NCBI GenBank assembly: GCA_031259195.1
Contig: JAIRLR010000037.1
Location: 1-11,081 of the forward strand
Origin: Streptococcaceae bacterium
GTDB taxonomy: Bacteria; Bacillota; Bacilli; Lactobacillales; Streptococcaceae
Reading direction: 5' to 3'
Length of the DNA stretch: 11,081 nucleotides
Below the pieces are notes generated by a model. The model was not told the DNA's origin. It did not search any database and saw only the letters and a program-made list of their open reading frames with translations. The translations under genes and the position numbers were made by a program. Positions 1-7,386 of the stretch are shown piece after piece (within the stretch, counting starts at the first letter, position 1; every line of letters starts with the position of its first letter).

Positions 1-169
1 CAACATTAATAACTGAAACAACAGTTTGGGTAACTTCTTTAATTTTTTGCTCATACATCGACTCAGTTAATCTCTCAGTTGAAAGATAACTAAAAGTTAT
101 AATCGTCGCCGATGATAAACATAACAAAATAATTACAATAAGGCTTATTTTTGATCGCAATGATTTCAT
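1..169 (-). CDS. N-terminal part of a membrane-anchored, probably sensory protein (cut by window edge)
   Basis: Only the first 56 codons are in the window; the gene runs off the left edge. The frame is open from an ATG whose last two bases are part of the TGA stop of the upstream MFS-fusion gene (ATGA overlap, 4 nt), which points to translational coupling. An AAGGGA ribosome binding site lies about 9 nt upstream, inside the end of that gene. The protein starts with a short basic stretch (MKSLRSK), then one hydrophobic helix at about residues 8-28, then a polar, helical-looking segment (ESMYEQKIKEVTQ). This is the usual start of one-span or two-span sensors with an extracytoplasmic domain, such as chemoreceptors, HAMP-containing SpoIIE-type phosphatases, histidine kinases or diguanylate cyclases. 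The output domain is not visible, so the class is undecided. A PP2C/SpoIIE phosphatase would fit the STAS gene at the other end of the window, but that is inference. Confidence 0.75.
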   Translation of the reverse strand, partial: MKSLRSKISLIVIILLCLSSATIITFSYLSTERLTESMYEQKIKEVTQTVVSVINV

Positions 170-3129
170 TTAATAACATCCCTTCTTGCTTTAAAGATAT
201 TAGAAAAGCCAAAGACTAAGCATAAGCATAATAATACCGCGCATAACGCTATAATGCCCTTCCTTGTCCCGATCATAATTATATAACTGAATATAATAGG
301 ACCTATCGCTTGTCCTAAATTTTCAAATAAAGAATATACTCCCATGGACTTACTAACACCGTATAACTCCACTTCTTTAAGTTCGGTAAAATAAACATTT
401 TGAGCAGTAAAAGTAAAACTATCCGCAATACCCATAATCACCAGCACTACTAATGCAATCAAAATCGTTGGATTAAAGCTAAATGATGCAAATGCCCCGG
501 CATATAAAGATAAGCCTAATAAAATCGTTTTTACATTGCCAAGTTTTTTTAAAACAAACTTGGCAATGACCGGACCTAAGAAAACAACCCAGATACCGTT
601 TAACAAGAACGCTTGTCCAATCTCAAGCTCTGATAAGCCTTTGTCATCACCAAAAATCGGGAAAAAGTAATGCAAGAAATAGCCACAAGCCAGATACGGA
701 AGCAAAACTCCAATAAAATAAATAAATATTCTTGGTTTAAATAAAAACTTTAAAAAATGAATTGTTTTTGCTTCAGTCTTCGTTTTTTTAGATGCTATAT
801 CATCAAAAAAGTAATAGACATAACTTAGAATAATCATCACTATAATAAAGGCAATGTAAAAAACATTTCGATAACCAATCAGATTAGCCAGCGCCGCTCC
901 AACGATTACCCCAGTATTAACACCCATAAAAATGGCCGAGTTATTTAAAATAAAACTACTCTCTCGCTCCTCCTTATCTTTTAGAGAACTAACATAAACA
1001 TTAACAACAACAAGTCCCAAACCAATACCAAAACCAGAAATGGAGTTAGCGATAATTAACTGCCAAACATTTTTAGATAAACCGCAACTTACTAAACCTA
1101 AAGCAAAACTAACCAACGATATATTTAAAATCTTTTTAAAACCAAATCGTTCACTTAACGTGCCACCTACAAAACCTAAACCGATAAATAAAACACCAAA
1201 AGTCATCGGCAAAGCAATCGCCACATCTTTGGATATTCCTAAAAATGGTGTATATAACAAAGCCGAATAGTTTGGCATAAACGCTGCCGCCAGATTATTT
1301 ACAAAGTAAAATGCAAATACCAATGGCTGAACAACTTTGCCTGATATAAACTTCTTTTTAATATTTTCTTGCTTAACTTTCTTCCATTCCTGATAGGTTT
1401 CTGAAGAAACAAAGAGTTCTCTCGTTAGTAACATAATCACAACAATCAAACTAATCGTTCCTAAAATAACTTTTCTAACAATTTGCTTATTTTCATATAA
1501 ATACTCTTCAATACTGGAACCTACTTCAATCAAACCGATAACATTTTCTTTATCATCAAAAATCGGATTAACTACATAAATGTAGCTACCTTCAACCATC
1601 TCGCGAATTAACTTAATACCTTTTTTGGTTTGAATAATTTTTTGCTCAGGAGAGCCTTCATACGCCCATTCCCATGGATAATAAGAACCACTAAGACGAT
1701 TAGTATTTGTACAAGTATAAATGATATCGTTATCAACTTTGTATAAATCAATATAACTACCCTCAACTAAGGTGTTGTCATTTTTAATCACATCAAATAT
1801 CTGGCCACGAATCTTAGAATATGCCTTTGTTTCATATGATTGCGGTGAATTGATTTTTTCGAATGCATCTTTATCTAAGATATCCGAGGTTAATGTCGCC
1901 ACCATATTCATTCCTTCTAGAAGCTCGTTTTTATACCGCTCGTTATAGTTATTAATGATCATATTAGAAACAAGAGCTGCGGTAATCGTCACAAAAAACA
2001 AGGCCCCAATCTCTAAACGAATGTTCGGATTCTTTTTGAAATAATTACCTGTCGATTTAAGAAATAAAAACAAAACAAACAAGGCTATTAAGGCTAATAT
2101 CGACAATGAAGCTATAAAAATAAAGCTATACATTCTCAGAGTAGATGGAACTTCCAAAATATCTATTTTTTTTACTTTGCCATTATTCTGATTAAAGTTC
2201 ACTACTGAGCTATCACCACTTAAAAATAATTGATTTTTATCATTTATCGCTAAATGATAATAAAGAGGCTGATCACTTAATGGTTTATTTTTAGTATTCT
2301 CTTGTTTTAAATATTTAACCTCTTTGGATATCGGATTAATATGTAAAAGAGATCGCGATCCAATATCCGTTGCAAAAAGTGTCCCGTCATTTGCAATTAC
2401 CATATCCCAAGGAAGACTATATATTTTTTTGTTCTTGATTTGCTGTTGATAATCTTTAGCTTGGTAAACAACATCCCAGTGATCATCAAAAAATTGAAGA
2501 ACATCCCCCACTTTTGAAAGCGCGAACATCTTATCATTTTTAAAAACAAAGGTTCGTAATAGCTTATCTGCATTATTGAAGTTAAAATGTTTAACCTTAC
2601 GCAACTTTTTAGCTTTTTCATCAACCTTATGCAAAGTAAAGCCTTTTTTTTGCCGTTCAATAATGTATAAATTCCCATTATCATAAGTTAAAGACTGAAA
2701 ATTTCCCTCATAACGATAAAGATCTTTTTTAGGATATTTATACTCAAAAACAACATCTACAAATTTACCTTTGGTAAACTTTAAAATCCGCTGTTTCTGC
2801 ACATAAATATCGCTAACTCCATCTAACTCCACATCCAAGATATAGAGGTCATCACTACTTTTTCCATCAACAACTTCACTAGCACTATCAAACCTATCTT
2901 CTTTTATACTGTATTCAATCTGGCTATTTCCCGAAGATTTGATAACCTCCTTCTTAGCTTTATTAACGATAAACCTACCATCTTTAGTTGTGACAATGTC
3001 ATTAATATCCTCTAAAACAAACTGCGAATTTACACCAATAGAGCGAAAATAATAAAATGTAAAAAACATAATAATTGAAAAAAAAACAATTAAACTACCT
3101 AAAAAAATAGCCCGTTTGTTAAGTTTCAT
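166..3129 (-). CDS. Fusion protein: extracytoplasmic propeller-like sensor, Cache-like sensor and MFS transporter
   Basis: A 987-residue protein, more than twice the usual MFS length (about 400). Visible layout: TM helix about 10-28; extracytoplasmic region about 35-325 with repeated short beta motifs typical of NHL/YncE-like propellers (for example DMVIANDGTLFATD at 242-255 and HLAINDKNQLFLSG at 292-305); TM about 332-357; basic cytoplasmic loop; TM about 371-393; second extracytoplasmic region about 395-548 that ends in IGLIEVGSSIEEYL, like a Cache/PAS-type sensor; TM about 550-569; basic linker; then an MFS domain from about 600 with the motif-A signature GGTLSERFGFKKIL at 655-668. Charge distribution agrees with a cytoplasmic N-terminus and C-terminus. 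It probably senses an external ligand and couples this to transport, or acts as a transceptor; the substrate is unknown. The ATG has an AAGGGA site about 9 nt upstream, and the gene starts 30 nt after the acetyltransferase. There is no internal stop or frame change, so it is a genuine single ORF. Domain names for the sensor parts are pattern-based and less certain than the MFS call. Confidence 0.88.
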   Translation of the reverse strand: MKLNKRAIFLGSLIVFFSIIMFFTFYYFRSIGVNSQFVLEDINDIVTTKDGRFIVNKAKKEVIKSSGNSQIEYSIKEDRFDSASEVVDGKSSDDLYILDVELDGVSDIYVQKQRILKFTKGKFVDVVFEYKYPKKDLYRYEGNFQSLTYDNGNLYIIERQKKGFTLHKVDEKAKKLRKVKHFNFNNADKLLRTFVFKNDKMFALSKVGDVLQFFDDHWDVVYQAKDYQQQIKNKKIYSLPWDMVIANDGTLFATDIGSRSLLHINPISKEVKYLKQENTKNKPLSDQPLYYHLAINDKNQLFLSGDSSVVNFNQNNGKVKKIDILEVPSTLRMYSFIFIASLSILALIALFVLFLFLKSTGNYFKKNPNIRLEIGALFFVTITAALVSNMIINNYNERYKNELLEGMNMVATLTSDILDKDAFEKINSPQSYETKAYSKIRGQIFDVIKNDNTLVEGSYIDLYKVDNDIIYTCTNTNRLSGSYYPWEWAYEGSPEQKIIQTKKGIKLIREMVEGSYIYVVNPIFDDKENVIGLIEVGSSIEEYLYENKQIVRKVILGTISLIVVIMLLTRELFVSSETYQEWKKVKQENIKKKFISGKVVQPLVFAFYFVNNLAAAFMPNYSALLYTPFLGISKDVAIALPMTFGVLFIGLGFVGGTLSERFGFKKILNISLVSFALGLVSCGLSKNVWQLIIANSISGFGIGLGLVVVNVYVSSLKDKEERESSFILNNSAIFMGVNTGVIVGAALANLIGYRNVFYIAFIIVMIILSYVYYFFDDIASKKTKTEAKTIHFLKFLFKPRIFIYFIGVLLPYLACGYFLHYFFPIFGDDKGLSELEIGQAFLLNGIWVVFLGPVIAKFVLKKLGNVKTILLGLSLYAGAFASFSFNPTILIALVVLVIMGIADSFTFTAQNVYFTELKEVELYGVSKSMGVYSLFENLGQAIGPIIFSYIIMIGTRKGIIALCAVLLCLCLVFGFSNIFKARRDVIK

Positions 3130-3159
3130 TTTATAATTCCCTTCAATGTCATATAAAAT

Positions 3160-3723
3160 CTAAAAATACCAACGCATATGCGTAAACCTTTGATTTCCTA
3201 ATAATTCCTTACCTGTTTCAACAAAATTATGCGATAAATACAACTTCTTAGCTGTAAGATTCGTATCAGCCACATTTAAACCAATACAGTCTTTGTCATA
3301 CTTTTTAGCTATCTTTGGTAAATATTTAAGCAGCTTCGTACCTATTCCTTTGCCACGCATCCGCTCAAAAACAGCAATCGTATCTAAATACCACTCATCA
3401 CCAACAGCCTCCTTGGTTTCAAAGCCTTGACGAACTCCAAAATTTTCATAAAGCAACTTATCAAAAATTTCATCAATTTTACCTTCCTGCTCGCTAGTGA
3501 ACCCAAAAGCAGCGCCCACTACCTCACCATCAAACTCGCCAACAGCAGCCTGCATATAATCATTGCGATATTTCGGATCAGTGAAGCACTGCTCAATTAA
3601 AGATCTTAAATTTTCTAAACCGACCTCTTTAATAAAAGGTAAGTCCATTTTATTGATAATCATCATGGACAGCTCACTTAAAATATATCCATCAGCTAGC
3701 GTACTTTCTCTAATGTTTAACAT
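3160..3723 (-). CDS. GNAT family N-acetyltransferase
   Basis: A 187-residue cytosolic protein with the GNAT fold signature. Acetyl-CoA-binding motif A is at about 116-132, with the pyrophosphate loop R123-G-K-G-I-G128 preceded by the expected beta strand (WYLDTIAVF). Motif B is at about 155-170 (NLTAKKLYLSHNF), the common C-terminal part of small-molecule and protein acetyltransferases. An insertion of charged residues at about 78-108 lies before strand 4. It should transfer an acetyl group from acetyl-CoA to an amine, but the acceptor cannot be read from sequence. The ATG overlaps the end of the DUF2156 gene by 14 nt, and a G-rich ribosome binding site (AAGGGGGAG) sits very close to the start. 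It is co-transcribed with its neighbours and may modify a molecule handled by the same module. Confidence 0.88.
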   Translation of the reverse strand: MLNIRESTLADGYILSELSMMIINKMDLPFIKEVGLENLRSLIEQCFTDPKYRNDYMQAAVGEFDGEVVGAAFGFTSEQEGKIDEIFDKLLYENFGVRQGFETKEAVGDEWYLDTIAVFERMRGKGIGTKLLKYLPKIAKKYDKDCIGLNVADTNLTAKKLYLSHNFVETGKELLGNQRFTHMRWYF

Positions 3724-4603
3724 ACTCCCCCTTATCTAAGCGCACGGTATATTTATTTAACATAAACTCTGGATGAAATCGTCGTTTAAACTCTCGTAAA
3801 CCTGGAAGTCCCATATCTTCTTCAAAATTTATCCATTTAACTTCTCCTTTAAATTTGGAAAAAAATTGATGATAGAAAAAATGTGTAAGTCCGCGAGCTG
3901 ATGAATTACTTTTTATAAAATGCTCAATAAGCATTTCTCCTCTTTTCTCAACCATCAAAAAAGAAACAGGAATCTCTTCTTCATAAAAAAGCGCTCCTTC
4001 TATTTTGGAAGATTCAATAAATTTTTCCATTTCACAAAAAACTTTAAGCTCATTACCAAAAATTGAAGATTCTTTACGAGAATTCCACCAGTTTCTAAAA
4101 ATTTTATATGACTCTTCCCAATTATTTTTATTGATTTCAACAATTTTAGTATTCAACTGATTGTGATTTTTATAAGAATTATATGCTTTGCGCAAATTGC
4201 CACGAAAGTCTAAAAATTTATTCAAATCATAAACATAATCACTAAAATCGATGTCGTATCTAATGTTCCATTTCATTCCTTTTATATTTTTAAAAATTGG
4301 CAATTGAGCTGCTATGACGTATGAAAATTCATTAATACCTAAGAAAGTCAATTCTTTAATAATTGTTTCATTTACATCACCTAAAATCGTATAGCAACGT
4401 TTTCCATGAGCATCATCTTGAGCCACTAAAGCTGTTTTTTCATCTAAGTGCGCGCACTTGACATTTAAAAAATTACGATAAGCATATAACAATGGAAAAG
4501 ATAAATCAGAAATTCCTACATGATAAGTTAATTTAGAAAACCAATCTTTATCACTTATACTTATTTTTTTTAAATTTAAAGTTAAATTTGAAGAAATTTT
4601 CAT
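3710..4603 (-). CDS. DUF2156 / phosphatidylglycerol lysyltransferase C-terminal domain-like protein
   Basis: A 297-residue soluble protein made only of the acyltransferase-like domain found at the C-terminus of MprF-type aminoacyl-phosphatidylglycerol synthases (DUF2156, LPG_synthase_C), without the MprF flippase membrane part. Family marks visible are YDLNKFLDFRGNLRKAYNSY at about 125-144, the central NWWNSRKES region, and the C-terminal block NFEEDMGLPGLREFKRRFHP at about 259-278. The fold is a tandem GNAT-like one; known relatives move an aminoacyl group from tRNA to a lipid or peptide, but free-standing members are mostly uncharacterised. I chose the ATG at 4603 over an upstream in-frame GTG at 4615, because the ribosome binding site AGGTGA (4612-4617) is placed 8 nt from the ATG and overlaps the GTG. 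It is first in the second operon, behind a near-consensus promoter. By eye it is more AT-rich than the exporter genes. Confidence 0.87.
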   Translation of the reverse strand: MKISSNLTLNLKKISISDKDWFSKLTYHVGISDLSFPLLYAYRNFLNVKCAHLDEKTALVAQDDAHGKRCYTILGDVNETIIKELTFLGINEFSYVIAAQLPIFKNIKGMKWNIRYDIDFSDYVYDLNKFLDFRGNLRKAYNSYKNHNQLNTKIVEINKNNWEESYKIFRNWWNSRKESSIFGNELKVFCEMEKFIESSKIEGALFYEEEIPVSFLMVEKRGEMLIEHFIKSNSSARGLTHFFYHQFFSKFKGEVKWINFEEDMGLPGLREFKRRFHPEFMLNKYTVRLDKGEYVKH

Positions 4604-4611
4604 AATTTTAT

Positions 4612-4617
4612 TCACCT
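4612..4617 (-). promoter_or_regulatory. Ribosome binding site that sets the DUF2156 start
   Basis: On the minus strand AGGTGA is followed by 8 nt and then ATG (4603). The longer reading frame would start at a GTG inside this very motif and would have no ribosome binding site of its own, so the shorter 297-residue product is favoured. Confidence 0.8.
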
Positions 4618-4653
4618 ACTATTCTTAAGAAAGAAAAAATATTATCTAATTAA

Positions 4654-4682
4654 ATTATATTAAAATTAGATTGATTTTTCAA
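4654..4682 (-). promoter_or_regulatory. Sigma-A-type promoter of the DUF2156-GNAT-MFS operon
   Basis: Read on the minus strand: -35 TTGAAA (4677-4682), a 17-nt spacer, and a perfect -10 TATAAT (4654-4659). Predicted transcription start is near 4647, giving a leader of about 44 nt before the ATG at 4603. The surroundings are very AT-rich, so chance matches are likelier than usual, but hexamers, spacing and distance to the gene all fit. It would make the left-hand operon independent of the exporter operon. Confidence 0.8.
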
Positions 4683-4739
4683 GGATAATTTTAATATTTT
4701 TTTTATTTTTCTTTAATAATAACTGAAATAAAATTAATG

Positions 4740-4793
4740 AAAAGAGCTTATTTAAAATTTTATTTACTGTTCTTTTATAAAGATAACCTTTAT
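4740..4793 (-). terminator. Weak hairpins after the exporter operon, possible terminator
   Basis: Just after the stop of the second ABC gene there is a 6-bp AT-rich hairpin (arms 4777-4782 and 4788-4793). Beyond it is a larger inverted repeat with arms 4740-4747 and 4769-4776 (AAAAGAAC / GCTCTTTT on the minus strand, one mismatch) ending in only four T residues. Neither is a convincing intrinsic terminator, so partial read-through into the second operon is possible. Confidence 0.25.
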
Positions 4794-4796
4794 TAA

Positions 4797-7349
4797 TTAC
4801 GCCATTTGCCGTTTTGCAAGCTCATAGAATAAGCCATGTTGTTCCATCAACTCATCATAATTTCCGCTTTCAACAATATGACCCTTCTCTAAAACTAAGA
4901 TACGATCACAGTCTTGAATGGTACTTAAACGGTGAGCAATGACAATTCTCGTTGCATTAAGTTTATTTAAGCTATCAGTTACCATTTTCTGCGTTGTATT
5001 ATCAAGTGCGGAAGTAGCTTCATCAAAGAAAAGAATACTTGGCTTTCCAATGATGGCCCGTGCAATCAAAATCCTCTGTTGCTGACCACCAGAGATCGCA
5101 CCACCCATCTCTGAAAGCACTGTATGCATCCCCATTGGCATATGTTTAATATCTTCTGCTAAGCCAACATCTTCTGACACTCTCTCAGCATCCTTCATTG
5201 TTGCATAAGGAGCCGTAATTGTCATATTTTCAAAGATTGAGCCACCAATTAACTTACCATCTTGTAAGACCACGCCAAAGCGTTTACGTAACTCACGTTT
5301 ATCCATCCCATCGATATCTTTGCCATCATAGTAAATCTTGCCAGAATTCGGCGCTTCAAAGCCAAGCAACAACTTTAGCAAAGTTGACTTGCCAGAACCT
5401 GATCCACCAACAATTCCGATATATTCGCCTTTTTTAATATGAACTGACAAGTCTTTTAAAATAAGATCTTCATCTGGATCATAAGAAAAATCAATATTTG
5501 TAATTTCAATATCTCCAGATAACTCACCAGGCAACTCCGCATCATCAGAATACTCAGACGCTGCTTCAAAAATTGGTTTTATACGTTCTAAAATTGGTTT
5601 AACAACATTTAAAGTGAAAACAGAAGTCGCAACTGCTGTCATAGCTGCTGAAAAAGCACCAAACGCTGCTAAAAAGGCACTGAATTCACCCACTGATAAA
5701 CCTAACTTGCCATTAATCATTTGATAGTAGAAAAGAATGGAAAAACCATTTGTAACAAAAAGTGAAAGAACTTTTGCTACAGATTCTAATCTCCCATTAT
5801 GTAAAGAAATAGTTTTTGATGCCACATAAGGCTTAAGATATTCATACATCGCATGCTCTTCAACACCGGCACCACGAACTTTTTCAATCCCTACCAAAAA
5901 TTGATACATCTTAGAGTTGGCATCAGAACTGAATTGAATCAAGTCATTTTGATATTTTGTCTGAACAAAAGCAATCCCAATGATGACAATCAGAATTACT
6001 ACTAATAAAGCAACGCCAACTACCGCTAAACTACTAGCATAATTAAACATCTGGAAAACATACATAATCGAAAATAACGCCGAAACAATTGTTTTAAGTC
6101 CGGTACTGGAAAAAATTTTAAAGAACCCTTGCAACTGCAAAATCCGCTCAGCCAAATCCGCTGCTTTATAGTTTCTAAAAAAGCTTGACGGCAGATTAAA
6201 CAAACGCTCACACGTTGCCGCAAAAACAGCATTTTCCATATTGGAAATACCAATAGCCGATGTTAAGTTTTTAACAATCGTAAATGATAAATTCCCCAAG
6301 TTACAAGCAATTAAAACCATCCCAATTTGCAATATTCCCGTTGATAAACTCATCGGAATATATTTATCATAAATTTGTTGGTTTAGCATTGGCAACAAAA
6401 TTCCAATAAATGTTCCTAAGAAGGCTAGCAAGATAAAGCGAAAGCCTTCTCCGCCTGTAATTTCTTTCATGGCAAAGCCAAACATTTTTTTTATCGTAAT
6501 TTTCTTATTTGGAAAAGGTTTATAAATAGATTGTGCTTGTGGTTTAAGCAATCTAGCATATGCTTCATCTACCGTTACCGTTTCATGCGTTGAAGGATTA
6601 TAGGCAATATAACCTTTATGCTTAGGCAACAAGGCCACAGCTTTATTACCTTTTTCCAAAAAAGCAACTAATGGCCCAGAGTTATGCTTATACCAACCTG
6701 GTGTTAAAATTACTTCCCTGGTAACAAAGTGAGAAATCCGAGCAACATCCTGAAACTTAAAACGACGACCATTAGAAGCAACGATTTTATTAAAAGAAGC
6801 AATCGTGATCCCTTTTTTACCACAAATATAAGCCGTTGCATCATAAATATGATTTCCCGACTCAGGAATTTCTTGCTTAAAAGCACCCCGATTGAAAACA
6901 GAATAAATCAAACGCAAGTTCCGCTGATTTGTCTCTTCACTTTCAACTGAAGAGGCAAAGATAAAATTCTCTTCTTTAACAATATTTCTTTGATACTCTT
7001 CTAAAAGAATCTGCGCAAAGTCTTCTTCCCCAAAGTTGGTAATCATGGCCCGATTAACAAAATCATCGGCAATTTCTTTGGTCATTGTTTGCGGCTCTTC
7101 CTTTAAATCTGCAGTATCTAAGGCCACAAAACAAAACAGCCATTCTTCATTCCCTTGTTTTTGATAAAAACCTGGCAAGCGCTCACCAACTTGCGCCTCA
7201 TGCAGTAAATATCTGCGTCCCATTGCACCTTTTAAAATAGGAACAATATAAACCAAAACAGAGCCGCTCTTTACAACATAAGTGCTATTTGAATCTTTAG
7301 TATAGTAAAGTTTTCCACCGTGCAGATGGATAGATGTATTCTCTGACAA
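4797..7349 (-). CDS. NHLM-type ABC transporter, permease/ATPase with non-peptidase N-terminal region
   Basis: An 850-residue half-transporter matching the second ABC protein of NHLM bacteriocin export systems (the TIGR03797-type family, from memory). Residues 1 to about 285 hold no C39 peptidase; the start (SGSVLVYIV... RRYLLHEAQVGERLPGF) looks like a cyclic-nucleotide-binding or cupin-like beta fold. The membrane domain spans about 300-585. The ATPase covers about 612-850: Walker A G648-G-S-G-S-G-K654-S-T, Q-loop Q696, signature ISGGQ at 752-756 (Ile replaces the usual Leu), Walker B ILFFDE at 772-777 and H-loop H806. All catalytic residues are present. It probably pairs with the peptidase-containing partner encoded upstream to export a peptide across the cytoplasmic membrane. 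The start is TTG at 7349, chosen because GGAGG (7359-7363) lies 9 nt upstream. The 37-nt gap to the upstream gene places it in the same operon. Confidence 0.93.
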   Translation of the reverse strand: MSENTSIHLHGGKLYYTKDSNSTYVVKSGSVLVYIVPILKGAMGRRYLLHEAQVGERLPGFYQKQGNEEWLFCFVALDTADLKEEPQTMTKEIADDFVNRAMITNFGEEDFAQILLEEYQRNIVKEENFIFASSVESEETNQRNLRLIYSVFNRGAFKQEIPESGNHIYDATAYICGKKGITIASFNKIVASNGRRFKFQDVARISHFVTREVILTPGWYKHNSGPLVAFLEKGNKAVALLPKHKGYIAYNPSTHETVTVDEAYARLLKPQAQSIYKPFPNKKITIKKMFGFAMKEITGGEGFRFILLAFLGTFIGILLPMLNQQIYDKYIPMSLSTGILQIGMVLIACNLGNLSFTIVKNLTSAIGISNMENAVFAATCERLFNLPSSFFRNYKAADLAERILQLQGFFKIFSSTGLKTIVSALFSIMYVFQMFNYASSLAVVGVALLVVILIVIIGIAFVQTKYQNDLIQFSSDANSKMYQFLVGIEKVRGAGVEEHAMYEYLKPYVASKTISLHNGRLESVAKVLSLFVTNGFSILFYYQMINGKLGLSVGEFSAFLAAFGAFSAAMTAVATSVFTLNVVKPILERIKPIFEAASEYSDDAELPGELSGDIEITNIDFSYDPDEDLILKDLSVHIKKGEYIGIVGGSGSGKSTLLKLLLGFEAPNSGKIYYDGKDIDGMDKRELRKRFGVVLQDGKLIGGSIFENMTITAPYATMKDAERVSEDVGLAEDIKHMPMGMHTVLSEMGGAISGGQQQRILIARAIIGKPSILFFDEATSALDNTTQKMVTDSLNKLNATRIVIAHRLSTIQDCDRILVLEKGHIVESGNYDELMEQHGLFYELAKRQMA

Positions 7350-7358
7350 TATTAAACG

Positions 7359-7363
7359 CCTCC
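7359..7363 (-). promoter_or_regulatory. Strong ribosome binding site supporting a TTG start
   Basis: GGAGG on the minus strand lies 9 nt before the TTG at 7349. The strong site and good spacing offset the weak start codon, and no better-placed ATG exists nearby. Confidence 0.8.
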
Positions 7364-7386
7364 TTTTATGAGCAAGTGACCTTCCC

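Noticed and set aside
1040..1270. Plus-strand 76-codon open frame
   Set aside because: It lies fully inside the MFS domain on the other strand, has no ribosome binding site, and its Lys/Pro/Thr-rich product is what antisense membrane-protein code yields.
2397..2684. Minus-strand 95-codon open frame
   Set aside because: It is out of frame inside the propeller-like region of the fusion gene, whose own frame is clearly coding.
4616..4796. Spacer between the two operons as a site for a precursor peptide or small RNA
   Set aside because: Both strands break up into very short frames; apart from the promoter and weak hairpins I see only AT-rich sequence.
5219..5437. Plus-strand 72-codon open frame
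   Set aside because: It is antisense to the well-conserved ATPase domain of the second ABC gene.
6026..6253. Minus-strand 75-codon open frame
   Set aside because: It is an alternative frame inside the membrane domain of the second ABC gene and has no start signal.
6729..6950. Plus-strand 73-codon open frame
   Set aside because: It is antisense to the N-terminal region of the second ABC gene, without a ribosome binding site or recognisable product.
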